The position numbers were made by a program, and so were the translations under genes. Of a stretch of 64,000 nt of DNA, positions 23,791 to 35,544 are shown one piece after another (the stretch's first letter is position 1; every line of letters begins with the position of its first letter). This DNA comes from Anisus vortex (lineage: Eukaryota; Mollusca; Gastropoda; Planorbidae): the NCBI GenBank assembly GCA_949126835.1, contig OX421500.1, positions 18,606,181 through 18,670,180 of the forward strand, read 5' to 3'. The notes beneath the pieces are model-generated. The model was given only the letters and a program-made list of their open reading frames with translations, did no database searches and was not told the DNA's origin.

Positions 23791-24126
23791 ATGAGTAGAA
23801 TAAAACTTCAGCTAAAAGTTAGGAAATTAGAAAAACATCAGAAAGATGATTTGCTAAAAGCTGAAGAAGAAATTATGAATTTAAATCTCATCATCAAAAC
23901 CAAAGACAAAGAGTTGAAGCGAATTACAGAGGAATACCATTTCTTGTTGAGTGAAATTATAGAGGAAGAAGTGGTAGATAAATCAAAAGAGGCACATGAC
24001 ACCCCTAGAAAGAAATGTGTGTATAGAGCGATTTTAAGCAATGTACCAGTGTCAAGTGTGTCTGTACTTCTGCAACACTTTTCAGGTGTTCTTCGTGAAA
24101 CTGAATTACAGACACCGCACAAATAA
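23791..24126 (+). CDS. unrecognised coiled-coil ORF, 111 aa
   Basis: A 111-codon frame whose first ~60 residues are Lys/Glu/Leu-rich with heptad character ('LKAEEEIMNLNLIIKTKDKE'), predicting a coiled coil. It is followed by 'KKCVYRAILSNVPVSSVSVL'. It lies between piggyBac debris and the second copy of a ~200-bp repeat. I recognise no domain. It could be an exon or remnant of a transposon-encoded accessory protein; a chance frame is also possible. Confidence 0.35.
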   Translation: MSRIKLQLKVRKLEKHQKDDLLKAEEEIMNLNLIIKTKDKELKRITEEYHFLLSEIIEEEVVDKSKEAHDTPRKKCVYRAILSNVPVSSVSVLLQHFSGVLRETELQTPHK

Positions 24127-24148
24127 ACGGTATCACATATCATAGACC

Positions 24149-24338
24149 ATAGAGTGGCCAGAAGGGCCATAGAGTGGTGCAAGACTTGGCATGGCCATGG
24201 AGTGGTCAGATGCCAAGGACGCGAGGTTGTGTGTTCCGACGTGTGCCAAATGGGCCTACCAGAGACCAAAGGGGATTATCGTCGTGCCAGATTTCAATTG
24301 AATGTATATTTTTGTGTCATACCTGTATATATATTTAG
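24149..24338 (+). repeat. ~200-bp interspersed repeat, copy 2
   Basis: Second copy of the repeat at 22485-22690, same orientation and same landmarks, ending in a TATATA-rich stretch in both copies. Confidence 0.8.
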
Positions 24339-24506
24339 TGTCTGTTTTTTCTCAACCATTTTTAAATTTTTATTGTATTATGTAAATAGTAAACTTTTTT
24401 TCGTTGACACACTTTTATTGAATATTGAGGTGTGTCAACATAAGTTTTTCTTATACCATGATAATTTTTTTATTGGTATTCAACAAATTTTTATATTCTT
24501 GCTGAA

Positions 24507-24570
24507 GCCGGCTGGTCTTGCGGTTAGCTCACCGGACAGTCAACTTGAACCAAAAACCAACTAATATTAT
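24507..24570 (+). repeat. tRNA-derived SINE, 5' fragment
   Basis: 'GCCGGCTGGTCTTGCGGTTA' (A-box-like) followed by 'GCTCACCGGACAGTCAACTT', ending in a (TAT/ATT) run. The same head occurs in the longer SINE at 40962-41130. The B-box half is reduced to 'TTGAACC', so this is a truncated copy. Confidence 0.6.
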
Positions 24571-25761
24571 TATTATTACTAACAATGTATTGTTCTTTTT
24601 TTTAAAGCAATAATTCAAATGAAGTTTGCAAAGTTCTGTTGCAAGACTTAAGAAAAGAGGACTGCTAAATCCAGCTTCAAGGATTGGGGCCAATTGGCAA
24701 ATTCATCACTGGCCCGTGGATGACGATGGTCTACAAAAATGCCTCAGCAGCATCAAACCTTGAAATGGTATGTGTTCAGTTTTGAATTATTAAGGGTAGG
24801 GACGGCAGTGAAATTGATCTAAATGCCAGAAAATTCAATATTTAAGTTTTTGCCTAAGTTGTATACTTTAACTATTCCTGGATCTAAAACATATATTTCG
24901 AAAATTTTAGTAACATTTTTTAAATGTATAAATTGCATTTGTAATAGGTATACATCAGAAGTTTATTTTATTTTTTCTAAACATATTTACACTACAGTAA
25001 TATAAAAAATGAGTTTAATTATAAATTAATATACATCAAATTAAAGGTTAACATATTGTCTTTGTGGGGGAAAAATCTTACAACAAACCATTAAGAAATA
25101 GATGAGAAAATTGCATTTTTCAATTTTACTCCCAAATTATTTTTTTCCCTAAAATTGTCAGTTTTTCCATTTTTTCTCAAAATACTACTTTTTCTTCTTC
25201 TTTTTGTATTAACTTCCTTATTTATGAACCAATCTTTATGAAATTTTTTACATACATTTATTACATGTTAATAATCATAGTTACAGGATGAATTTTTGAT
25301 ATAAGTTATAGTTTTCCTTTAATTAAATTTTAATTGTAAAAAATTGCAATAAAATTAGTTTTTTTTCATACGTCCCACTACAAAATTCATATAAATTTTA
25401 TTTATCAATTTAACCAAATTTCATCCTGTAACTTTATAAAGATATAGCTTATACATATTTCCGCCAAATTGCAATACATTATCTTGATAAATAATCAAGT
25501 TGATACATTTTGTATTGCGTGGTAAATCGTTAATTAAAAAATCCAAAATGGCCGCCATTCCTATCACAACCATCAGAAATTATTTTTTTAAGGTATGCTT
25601 ACTCGGACCTGTTTATACTATCTATATATCAAAAATGGTCATGATGCGTGCACAAATAAAAAAAAAGAGCTCTCTACTGGCTCCCCTACCCTTAAAAATT
25701 AAAAAAAGTATCCTCCATTAAAAGTAAATGACATAAATTTAACCAAAATCTCCAATGGTTT
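24571..25761. other. no gene seen
   Basis: Very AT-rich. Contains 'AAAATGGCCGCCATT' near 25546; a similar word occurs at 43382 inside the TTAA-flanked element. No supported coding region. Confidence 0.5.
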
Positions 25762-26600
25762 TTAGAGCCCTGTCTTCCAGAGAGCCTTTCAAATAAGCAG
25801 AAAGAAGTTATAAATGACCCTGATGGTATGCTGACTTCTGAATCGGACATCTTTGGACAGTATTTGAATGTGGAGGAAGATGACATTTTTCAGTCATTTT
25901 TGGTCAGCACCCAAAAGGAGAAATTGTTTCAAATTCCGAAAATATCGCTCAGAGCGATTCAAAGTGTGTTTGAGAGACAGATGGAGATCTGCTGAAACGA
26001 TTGAGCAAAGTCATTCAGCTCCACCACATACTACGCAACAATAGGGTTCATTGACTCCAAGGTTAAAGCTAAAGTCAAACAAACTTTGGAATGGTTGGAC
26101 AAAAAGCCTTTTGAAGTCCAGAATAGACTAGTTACTTTTGCAATTTGGAGGGCGGCAACTATTTTGAAAGCCAGCAAGAATTTACAGAATGATATAGATA
26201 AGGATATTTTAACTACACATTCAGAAAGCAATAGAAAAAAAAAGAAAGTTCTGATATGAAGAAAATGGAAAAAGCCGTCCATAAAGCCATTGACAAAAAT
26301 GTTAGTGTTGATGACACCATATTCAATATGATTGACAAAATGCCAATATAAAAAATGTTTTATTACATTTTAAATAACAATAAGTTCAGTTTAATAAATC
26401 ATTTGATAACCCACAAGTGAGAGTTAGACAATGAAGCTATAGATTACTTTGGCAGAATTGTTGACATAAAGCCAGCTACTAAAGAAAAGAACCTTCAGAA
26501 TATATCATTTCTCATTGGAAAATTGATGAAGAAGATAAAGAGGATATTAAAATATTTAAGGAAAGTTTAATAACTGACATGATTGTAGGTGATCTTATTT
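25762..26600 (+). pseudogene. eroded gene of unknown family
   Basis: Several plus-strand frames read in series give protein-like text. First 'PDGMLTSESDIFGQYLNVEE' and 'KISLRAIQSVFERQME', then 'TTYYATIGFIDSKVKAKVKQ', 'LEWLDKKPFEVQNRLVTFAI' and 'WRAATILKASKNLQNDIDK', then 'MKKMEKAVHKAIDKNVSVDD'. Stops and frameshifts separate the blocks. The composition (acidic N part, amphipathic middle) looks like real protein, but I do not recognise it. It may be a transposon accessory protein or a processed host pseudogene. Confidence 0.45.
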
Positions 26601-28636
26601 TTGACAGTAATTAACTTTAGTGGTTAATTGAAATTATTTTAGCTGGACTTTTAAATCTGACATTTCATTGCATAATCGGTATATTGTAATATTGTTTTGC
26701 TAAATAATGTCATTTGTGTAGTGCACAAGTTAATGTAAGTACCAGGGTTTTCAGGCAAATTATATTTTGCATATCTATTGCAAATCACCAGTTTAAGGCT
26801 TAAAGTCATAAAGAAAATAATGATTTAATATCAATAGCTTTCACCATAGCTTTTTATTGTGTCTATAGTTTTTTTTCATTTTATTGATTGAATCACGTTT
26901 TTCATGATGTTACATTTATATTTGCATGTCAACGTCTAAATTTGATTTTTCATTGCATTTTTAAAAAGTAATATTGTAATGTTAAATAATTTTCTATCTG
27001 TGTAAAACAATTTAAGTAGATGCACATGTTAGTGACATGTTAAGAAACATTGGAGTCCACTTTTTATATTAAGACTGGTGGTCTACTGTTTTTGTGCTAT
27101 TTTCGTGATATATCCTTTGTTATTTACTGTCATTTCTTACCAAAACTTGGCCGTTTTTGTTTAATAACTTTGTTTAACGATGTTTGTTAGAATATATAAT
27201 TTCAGTAATCGGTCGGAAATGTGCTGGGTTTTTAAATATTTATAGGTTAGGGTAGTTATATTGCGTATTTATTTTTTAGCGCGCGGGTCAGGTGCTCGAA
27301 TCTGATTGGCCGGTTGTCAATGGTCAATTGGTCCTAGTGGGGTGATCGTATTTGGCTGTCCCTATAGTATAAGTAGCCCTTCCGGTCAACGATGAGGCCT
27401 TTTAGTGAGTGGTGATCGAAAAAGTTGCCTCTAAATCTTTTTCTATTGCTTGTTTTTATTTAAATATGTAATGTAAACTGTTGATTATCATCTTAACTTT
27501 GATGATCGAACAGGATGACTGAAAAATATGTTTGATTGATAAGATATGTGAAGATTTTAATGGATTTAAGTGTCTAATTAGGATTAGACATTCCCGCGCC
27601 ATGTTGGAATTTTTTATGTAAATATATATTTCTTTGTCTTTAATGTATCCCACATTTTTATGTAATGTAGTCTTTAGTGGCTGCCATGAAATTATAATAT
27701 ATAAGGTTTTTTTTGGCTTGCTCAAAGCCTTCACTGGCCAGCTAGAAAATATTTGATAAATGTAAGAGTGTTAATGTCTATAATAATGTGCTTCTGGCGT
27801 TTAGCCTTCATTGGTTAGCTGGTTGGCATAGTAAGATTTCTATTCAGTTAGAAATGGTCGATTATTATGTTGTTCTTCGGGCAGCTAGCCTTAATTAAGT
27901 TAATTGGTAAGCCAGTTGACACGTTAAAGAACTAAAGAGGGCTTAGAGATTGTTGATCATCGCATTGATGTAAATTATATCTATATTATGATATTTTGAA
28001 AGTTAATGTTTGCTTTTTATTTTGTTTACCTATATAAATTAGGTTGGGTAAAACCTTGCCTATTTGTTGGTCTCTTGTTATTTCCTAGATAGTCTTCTCT
28101 TGTATATATTTATTCTCTAGTTAGATCTAATAATTGCTGGTATTTCTTTAGATATTCAATATTTGTGGGTTTCTTGTTAGATACTAGAAGTTTAGTTGAT
28201 GTGATGATTTATGTAGTTAAAATGCGGATTGATGATGTAGGGATTAGGGATTGTTATATGTCTAATAAGAAAAAACTTGGTTTTATGTTGACTCTTTAAA
28301 AGATATTTGTTGGTTTAATAGTTAGATTTTGTGGCTTGTTGTTGTGCGTTTAAGTTAGTATTCAACTTTAGTATAGTTTAGTTATTAAATGCAAAATATT
28401 TATTAAATGAAACTTCCGGCCGGAAATCGTAATTTTAACTCTGAGTAGTCTGAGAGCGAGGCATGTGTCCCATTTGCATTTTTATATATAGGGAATTTGT
28501 ATTTTTCTTAAAAAATCAGAAAAAAATTGAAGTTTTTTTACTTTTTAGCGAAAATTGGAGAAAATTCTTAGTTTTTTTTTTGCCATTTAGTAGTCGGACC
28601 ATGTTTTTCGTATAAACTACGAAAAATTCTTAGTAC
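26601..28636. other. no gene seen; possible promoter near 27.3 kb
   Basis: AT-rich. At 27305-27375 a locally GC-richer stretch holds 'GATTGGCCGG' and 'TCAATTGGTCC' (CCAAT-box-like on the minus and plus strands) and, ~40 bp on, 'CTATAGTATAAGTAG' (TATA-like). This would fit a core promoter reading right, but no gene follows that I can support. Confidence 0.3.
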
Positions 28637-28912
28637 TTGGCAGGTCTGGGTGCTGTGACCCTAAAGAAAGAACTTGGTGTTGGCGGTAGTGTCGTGAGTA
28701 GTTTGTGTGAAACACTGCCACACAAAAAGAACTTCAAAATATTTGCAGACAATTTCTTCTTATCATCCGTTCCACTAATAAAGAACCTTAGTGATAAAGG
28801 AATTCTGTATGCTGGACCAGTTCGTTTAAACAGGTTATTCGGCTGCACACTCCCTAGTGATAAGGAAATGGAAAGGTCCTGGTACTCACGAACAAAGAGT
28901 TGAAAGAACCAC
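28637..28912 (+). pseudogene. piggyBac transposase fragment (second-Asp region)
   Basis: The frame contains 'GGSVVSSLCETLPHKKNFKI', 'FADNFFLSSVPLIKNLSDKG' and 'ILYAGPVRLNRLFGC', matching the piggyBac segment '...h.i..DNfFts..Ll..L...g....GTvR.NR.g.p'. D of 'ADNFF' is the second catalytic Asp. Nothing recognisable flanks it, so it is a short relic of another copy. Confidence 0.85.
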
Positions 28913-31194
28913 AAACATTGTTTGATATGGTTTGATACTCGCGCTGTAAACATTTTCTCAAGCATCAAGTTTGAAAAGACATCAAGCTGTTCATTCTGAA
29001 TAATAACTTCTAAATAATTGTACATTCTTTTGAATATTAAAATATTAATTATTGTTATGTGAGAAAGACTGTTTTAGCCCTTTTCCAATATATATTGCAA
29101 AGTATTATCTTCATACTAACTACAATGAAAAATACTACCCCTTGTAATACATAGGAAATATCTAAGTCAGCAATTTGTACAAGGAATAGCTGATAAAAAT
29201 TACATCTCTCACTGAATAGATAAAACAGTATAGATTCACCATAAAGAAGCAGCAAGAACTGAAGAGTAACTTTTAGGAATTGAAAATACACTCTGAATGA
29301 AATGGATATAATTTTTTAGACTTTGGTTGTATTTTATGCATTTATTTTCAGACAGAGAGAATAAAGATTAATAATACAGTGCAGAATAGCATCGTGTCAA
29401 ACTGGCAGTAGACATGATAAACTTAAATGAATTGCAGATTTATTATAACTAATTGACAAATATTTAGAAAAAAATTGTGGAAATCATAAATTTAAAAAAG
29501 AAAGCTTAAATTTAACCAAAGATCTTAAGTTTATGAGGACAAAATAATTAATGGAATAAAATTTTGAAAAATTAAATCAATTATGCCATTGAATAATTAG
29601 AATTTAGCAAGATATATCACATACAAAATGAAGAAAATATGGGCCTACAGAAAATACCAAAATGTGTATATTAAGAAATTTCCTCCATGTTGAGTGTTTA
29701 GAAAATAAACAGCTAAGTAGATTTTGAAATATTAACTCTTCCATGAGCAAAAAATAGCTAAAAACAAAGCAGTTTCAGTAGAAGTTAATTAGTCAGTGAG
29801 TTAGGTGTCATGCTTAAAAGGTATTCCATGTTTTTATAATCATAAAGAAAAGCTTGAGCTATTCAAAGTGCAACTTCCTTCCCTGTGGTGACAATTTGTA
29901 CCAGCTATATCCTTAGGTTACAAGGATCTTCACCTCAGTAACACCAAAGAAAGCTTCGGTTCTGTTAGAGTCATTTCAGGGATTGTTTTAAATATATTGG
30001 ACTTAATGAAACATATGCTCCTATGGCTATTATCCTTTCCTTATATGTTTGACTTGTCTGAAAGAGATGATTCAATCAAATGCTAGTCCTATCATTTAAA
30101 AGGATGTACATTGAATGAAAATATTGCAGCAGAAACGTCTAGTAGAGAAGAAAAAAACACGATATAGAAAGACTTTTGAGAAGAAAAATAATTTAACAAT
30201 AAAAAATAATGGAAATAGTACAAAGACAATATGTTCTTAATATATGTTATTAATCTTTTTTTAACTGGCAACAGTTGGTCTGAGCTCAAAAGCCCTATCC
30301 AGTGCACGATTACAATATGAATACCAATGGCTGTGATAAGGTGGATCAAAAGATCTCCTACCATGGAACTGATTAACAGGGTTACCAAAAAGTGGTGAAA
30401 GAAAGTCTTTACATGGATTATGGAAGTGACTGTACACAGCTTGTATACAATGGTACAAAGGATTAAAGAAAACGATTTATCTATGAAATTTTGTAAAACT
30501 CTTCATTTAAGCCAGAAATATATTTCTTTTCTTAAGGGAAGACACCACCCGGGATCGACATGTTATTTTTTTTTTCAATGATTTTTTTTATTTGAAAATA
30601 TTATGCTATAACCTTTTTTTCTACACGTATCAATTGTTCACATCCTTATGAAGCTTGAGTGCAAAATCACGTTTTATTATAAAAAAAATAACAAAACACA
30701 AGACAAACACTGATATTTTTATGTTTTGTGAAAGCTGCCCATTTGAGGGCTACTGATGAAATCAGGGATGTCAGCAGGCCTAGTAAAAAAAGCCTGAAAA
30801 TATTTTTCTCTCCAAAAACTAATATGCAAGCTTGAACGCGCGACAATACGTATAGTGACACAAACCATAAACATTATTTTTAATTTAGCCTTACTAATTA
30901 TGTAATGCTAATAGTGGTGTACTTACAAACTTTACATAAGCAGCATGTGTAAAAGAAGGGGAGGAACAGCTAATTGTTTATCTATTTCTTGAGAGGGTTG
31001 CCCTTTAAAGGGCTTCCCTTTCTCTTTTTTGCATTCATGCAAATGTCCTAAAAGGCTGAAATCTGGCTTTAGCCGGAAAACTGGCATCCCTGTGAAATAA
31101 ATGAGCTTACTGATCAGCTATCTATAAAAGGCTCAGAACATAGTTCTGAACAATGTTCTGAAAACCTACATCAGCAAAGAACATATGATTCAGC
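28913..31194. other. no gene seen
   Basis: AT-rich non-coding DNA. A 65-codon minus-strand frame at 30261-30458 has varied composition with three Cys, but no splice context or known motif. Confidence 0.45.
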
Positions 31195-32108
31195 ATTTTA
31201 TAAGTGCATTTTAGCTTGCCTCCAATACCAAGTGCCAGTTGAGAGGACAAGACATCATGTACGCAGCATCTTGAGGGAACTAACAAAAATTAGACCTGCC
31301 AAGGTGTCTTCTCCTTCAACAGTTGCACATATCATATGGCTAACAGGATGGGCATTATAACAAATTATAAGAAATTTTATACACGGCACCACCAGAGTTA
31401 GTTGCTGCGTTAGCCTGGGACGCAACCACAATTGATGGATGTCATTTTAGTGAAATTAATATATCATTAGGGGGTAAAACTTTCCCAATTTAAATAGGAC
31501 TATTGGAAGGTGGAGCTACATTGGACTTTTTTTGGCATATACCTAGAGGTATCAAGGACTTAGCAATCACATCTACAGGCATTCAACAACATCTTTCATC
31601 CTGTACTTTACAAATTTAGAATCAACACAACACTAACAAATGGAGCCCAAGTTAACAGCTGCATCTCAGATCAACTAAGTCAACTGTTTTGTAAAGAACA
31701 TATTATCAAGTTAAATTGCAAACATCACCCCCTGATGGTTTGGCAACTAAGGTGACAAAATAATGTAAATGTTTTGATATTGCGCATCGAGTCAACAGTG
31801 GCATTTTTGGTCAAGGGTAGAAGGCCACACAATCGGTGCATGCAATTTCCTAATTGAGTTAAATTTTAGATTTATCATAGGAATTTATATATTTATGCAT
31901 TAGATAAAGATTATTTATTCTTTTATTGCTTATTACTTTTTTTCATCAGGTCATAATTTTATATATTTGCAGATACAAGATGGGCTCAAGAGATCCTGCA
32001 ATATTCAAGTCTTTCTTAAGAATGTCCAACTTGAAGTTTGGATTGATTGCCAGATATGTGGGAAACAGGCTGCTTATGGTGTACCAGAGTAAAAATCAAC
32101 TGGGCTTA
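31195..32108 (+). pseudogene. relic of an invertebrate transposon gene (unnamed DDE-like family)
   Basis: Broken frames match a protein family I recall from uncharacterised invertebrate transposon proteins. Blocks in order: 'CLQYQVPVERTRHHVRSILR', 'ALAWDATTIDGCHFSEINIS' with 'IGLLEGGATLDFFWHI', 'KEHIIKLNCKHHPL', and after an apparent intron (acceptor TTTGCAG at ~31969) 'YKMGSRDPAIFKSFLRMSN' and 'GLIARYVGNRLLMVYQSK'. The 'WDATTIDG' Asp could be catalytic; that is inference. Several stops show it is dead. It ends exactly at a TTAA where a piggyBac element begins (32106-32109), so that insertion interrupted it. Confidence 0.6.
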
Positions 32109-32109
32109 A

Positions 32110-34108
32110 CCCAATGAATACGTTTCACCGTACTGTGCGTCACTGCGATTTCGGCTGAATACGTTAAGCCACTCTCTGTGTCACCAATGGTTTGTTCCAT
32201 ACCCTCGGTGTTACAGATTTTATATTCAGCTATTTTATTTATAGCTTTTAAATCATTTTATTCAGAAGAGTTTCCACTTCCTTTGTTGTGAATTTTCTTG
32301 TGTTTATTTCCGAAATTTTTGTAGTTTTTACTAGTTTTAACAGCGATTAAAATTTGTAAACAAATATCAGCTGATTCTAATGGCTTCCACTAGTTCTACT
32401 GATACTATTGCTAGGTCTGGTTGTTCGAGAATTTGCTGCTAGACTGCAGAAGAGGCAAGTAAATTGATTTGCTTAGACGATTCTTTAGATTTGTTTGAAA
32501 ACAGTGTAGATGAGGACACAAAAAGGTCTAAGTCATGCCCTGGCCCTGGAAGGGGTAAGGGGAAAGGAAAGCGGGGGAGTTCATCTAGTTCACCTAGTTC
32601 TAGGCCTAGTCCCACTGTTACAGTAGACTTAGACACAAATTTCAGTCAAAATAATAGGCCTAACACTGACATAACTACAGAGCCAGAGTGGTCAGAAGTC
32701 ACTACTGGACACGGAAAACAAATTTTTGTTTTCACCCACTTAGAACTCCTGGTGTTTGTCCTAAACTTCAAGCAATTGAAGACCCAAACCCTATTGAATT
32801 CTTCAATGAGCTTTTTGATGATAATGTCAAGGACTACATTGTTGAATCAATAAATGCATATGCTAAAAGAAAGATACATCTAAACACACCTGCACTGAAA
32901 CACTCTGTGTTCAATAGATGGAAGGAGATAACGAGGCATGAACTGGATAAGTTCATAGCAGTTCTTATTTACATGGGAATGTACAAAAGGCCAGCAATTG
33001 TTGACTATTATTGGGCTATGTCTGCTGAATCCTATGTTCCCTGGATACACTATGTTTTCAACTGACAAAGGTTTCAGGACATATACCATTCAATGCCACA
33101 CTGCGGGGAAGAAGCATCAGAAGGCAAGGATAAAATCGAACCGTTTATGAACTTACTCCTGAACAAGTTCAGAAATGGATTTTACCCATTTCAGGATTTG
33201 AGCATCGATGAAATGTTTATAGGCTACAAAGGCAGATGGCCATTCAAACAGTATAATGCCACTAAGCCTAGCAAATACCACAACAAGACCGTTGGTCTAT
33301 GTGATTCCACCACTGGCTATGTTGTTGACATCTTGATCTATTTTGACCTATTTTGGGGCAAATAGGTCATATAACCCCAAAATAAATAAAAATGGAGGAC
33401 ATGCTGTCCAAGTTTTTAATACTTTGCTACAGCATGTAGAGACTGGCCACAAAATATTTGCTGACCGGTACTACACGTCCAGAAAACTTTTTGACTATCT
33501 TATTTCTAAGCATCAGTACTATACTGGAACACTAAACATAAACTGTGTTGGCTTTCCCTTGGAAATAAAGTCATTATCCCTTTAACACAAAGAAATGAGA
33601 TGGTATATGAACGACCAAAAAAGATTGCTTTGTGTTGCAGTCAGGGATAAACAAGCTAAAAAAAAAATGTCATACTTGTTTCATCCGATGCACGGGTTTC
33701 TACTACCGAGACAAAAAAAAATGGTAAAACCTGAAATGATTAACCTTTACAATCATAAAATGAATGGCTGTGATAAACTGGACCAGAAAATGACTTACTA
33801 CTATGAAAGAAAAACTCTGAAATGGTGGAAAAAGATTTTCTTCTGGTTGTTGGAAGTCACTCAAGTCAACTTTTTTGTTCACCCTATGCCAAACAGCCGA
33901 TCAGAACAGGATGAGTCTAAAGAACTATAAACTTCTGCTGATGCATCAGTTGACTGGGAATGAGACGGTGGAATCTCTAATTAGACCACCAGGAAAAGGC
34001 CCAGAGACAGGATCCATGGAAAGGACAAATGAAAGACAGCACATTGTCGACTACGACAAACAGGACCGGTCTTGTGCCTATTGTTCTACCGCTACTAAGC
34101 ACGTTCGC
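32110..34108 (+). pseudogene. piggyBac element with near-full-length broken transposase
   Basis: TTAA (32106-32109) is followed by CCCAATGAATACG, the TTAA-CCC start typical of piggyBac. The transposase starts at ATG 32380 ('MASTSSTDTIARSGCSRICC') with a TAG at codon 21, then continues in frame to 'CPGPGRGKGKGKRG'. After a frameshift near 32740: 'NPIEFFNELFDDNVKDYIVE', 'LSIDEMFIGYKGRWPFKQYN' (first Asp), 'IFADRYYTSRKLFDYL' (second Asp), 'NGCDKLDQKMTYY' with 'WWKKIFFWLLEVTQVNFFVH' (third), and a partial Cys-rich tail 'RSCAYCSTATKHVRTCC'. At least four frameshifts/stops. No right terminus is seen; homology ends at ~34108 where a different transposon gene begins. Confidence 0.9.
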
Positions 34109-34890
34109 ACATGTTGCCAGGGCATACTAAATTTGCAACGGATTGGTGCTTCGGACTATTAAAGAGAGCATTCAAACGATTAGAAGTGCACTGCCTCAAG
34201 GATCCGTGCAATGTTGCCACTAAAAGCAGTGACAGAAACATCAATGTTCCTCAGCTAGTTTGTTCTGAGCTAGGAGATATTTTTGTGAACATTTTTGATG
34301 GGCAAAATCATTTTGTACCGTTAGTAGGTATTTTTTTTAAAATGCACCACTTTAGACTTTGCCATGTGAACCCTGGCACACTATTTTACAAACAGACAGT
34401 AGCAGATGAGGAGCAAGTATTTAACATGTTTGTTGGCGCTACCATATCATTTAACATGCCAAATGTAATAAAGCCTCCAGGGATCCCGAAAACCAGAAAA
34501 GACTACCTATTACTAGTACTATTGAATTGAAACTTTTAATGATTCTTGCCACATTTCAACAGGTACGCAGAACCTTACTTTACAAACAGCAGAAATGCCT
34601 GGAGGAAAGAATGAAGATTACCTTAAGCACTTCTTAATTGCTGTCCGGGATATAGCCTCCAATTATTCTATGCGTAATAGAATACAACATCATATGGTAT
34701 TGTTTAGATTTTTTGAGTCTTTAAAGACAACCCCACTGACAGGGTGAACGTCAACATTGGATTTTTAAACGGTTGGAAGCAAATAAAAAGCTTAAGGAGT
34801 TAGATGAGTTCTGGAATGCCAGGGGCAAAGCTTTAGGAAATGAAGGAAGTGCAGCAAATCTTGCTCATGCCATTTCAAAAATTAAGGTCA
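34109..34890 (+). pseudogene. DUF7869-like transposon protein, C-terminal part
   Basis: Starts at 'MLPGHTKFATDWCFGLLKRA' and continues 'SSDRNINVPQLVCSELGDIF', 'HHFRLCHVNPGTLFYKQ'. This matches the C-terminal half of a large invertebrate transposon-protein family (DUF7869 type, with the 'GHTKF.pD.cFG' motif). The frame runs to 34530. Downstream pieces such as 'KNEDYLKHFLIAVRDIASNY' and 'RQHWIFKRLEANKKLKELDE' may belong to the same or another relic. It abuts a piggyBac Cys-rich tail without a visible terminus. The assignment is from memory of the motif. Confidence 0.5.
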
Positions 34891-35262
34891 TTTCATAATT
34901 TATTTTCAACAATTTATTACTTCCATTTTCATTAATACTTTCTATGATGATCATATAAGATTATACATATGATAGAATGTTTTTTTATAAGTGTGACTGG
35001 TCGAAGTAGTATGTTATTTAAACAATTACGGTATTCTTTTAGTTGGCAGCTAGGTAACTTTTAGGAATTACCTTGCTAGATCAGTATATAGTCCCAGCCA
35101 GATGGAGGAAGTGAATGCTGCTGCTGCATGTTTAGGGAGGCGTAGGGATCCAGTGATTCGGCCATGTGCGCTTAACGCTTAGCGCCCCAATATAAGGCCA
35201 TTGTTCAGTTTAAATTTGTGTTCGGTTGACTGAAAGTAGTGACCAGTCGTTGAAGTGAAGTG
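34891..35262. other. no gene seen
   Basis: Mixed AT-rich DNA. From ~35100 GC content rises toward the U2-like sequence, as if 35100-35490 were one repeat unit. Confidence 0.4.
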
Positions 35263-35311
35263 ATTGCTTCTCAGCCTTTTGGCTAAGATAAAAAAGTACT
35301 ATCTGTAATTT
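35263..35311 (+). ncRNA. U2 snRNA 5'-end-like sequence (pseudogene or U2-derived SINE)
   Basis: 'ATTGCTTCTCAGCCTTTTGG' then 'CTAAGATAAAAAAGTACTAT' and CTGT closely follow the 5' ~48 nt of metazoan U2 snRNA, including stem-loop I. Changes include C-to-T at position 3 and loss of the invariant branch-site-pairing GUAGUA (GTACTA here). After ATCTGT the sequence leaves U2 altogether. It cannot be a working U2 gene. Either it is a truncated pseudogene or it is the head of a U2-derived SINE whose body runs on to about 35490 ('GCACGTAGGCGAGCAGGGTT'). Confidence 0.7.
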
Positions 35312-35544
35312 AATCGGGGAAGAGATCTCATGAACCTACTATAACCTACAACATCCTGCTACAAACAAAAGTACTACAAACCAGTAGTTACACCATCTGA
35401 AGCGGCACGCAACGAAGAAGAGAGCAAGAGACCACCTATCCTTCCAGCCTGCACGTAGGCGAGCAGGGTTCTGAGGGAAAGGCTAAAATAGACCTTTTAT
35501 AAATATGCTTACTGCAAAGTACTGTGATACATTTACTTACTCCC

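Noticed and set aside
30261..30458. Possible host exon on the minus strand with three Cys
   Set aside because: No acceptor or donor at sensible positions, no recognisable domain, and 65 codons can be chance in this composition.
35263..35311. Functional U2 snRNA gene
   Set aside because: The branch-site-pairing GUAGUA is altered and the sequence diverges after ~48 nt.
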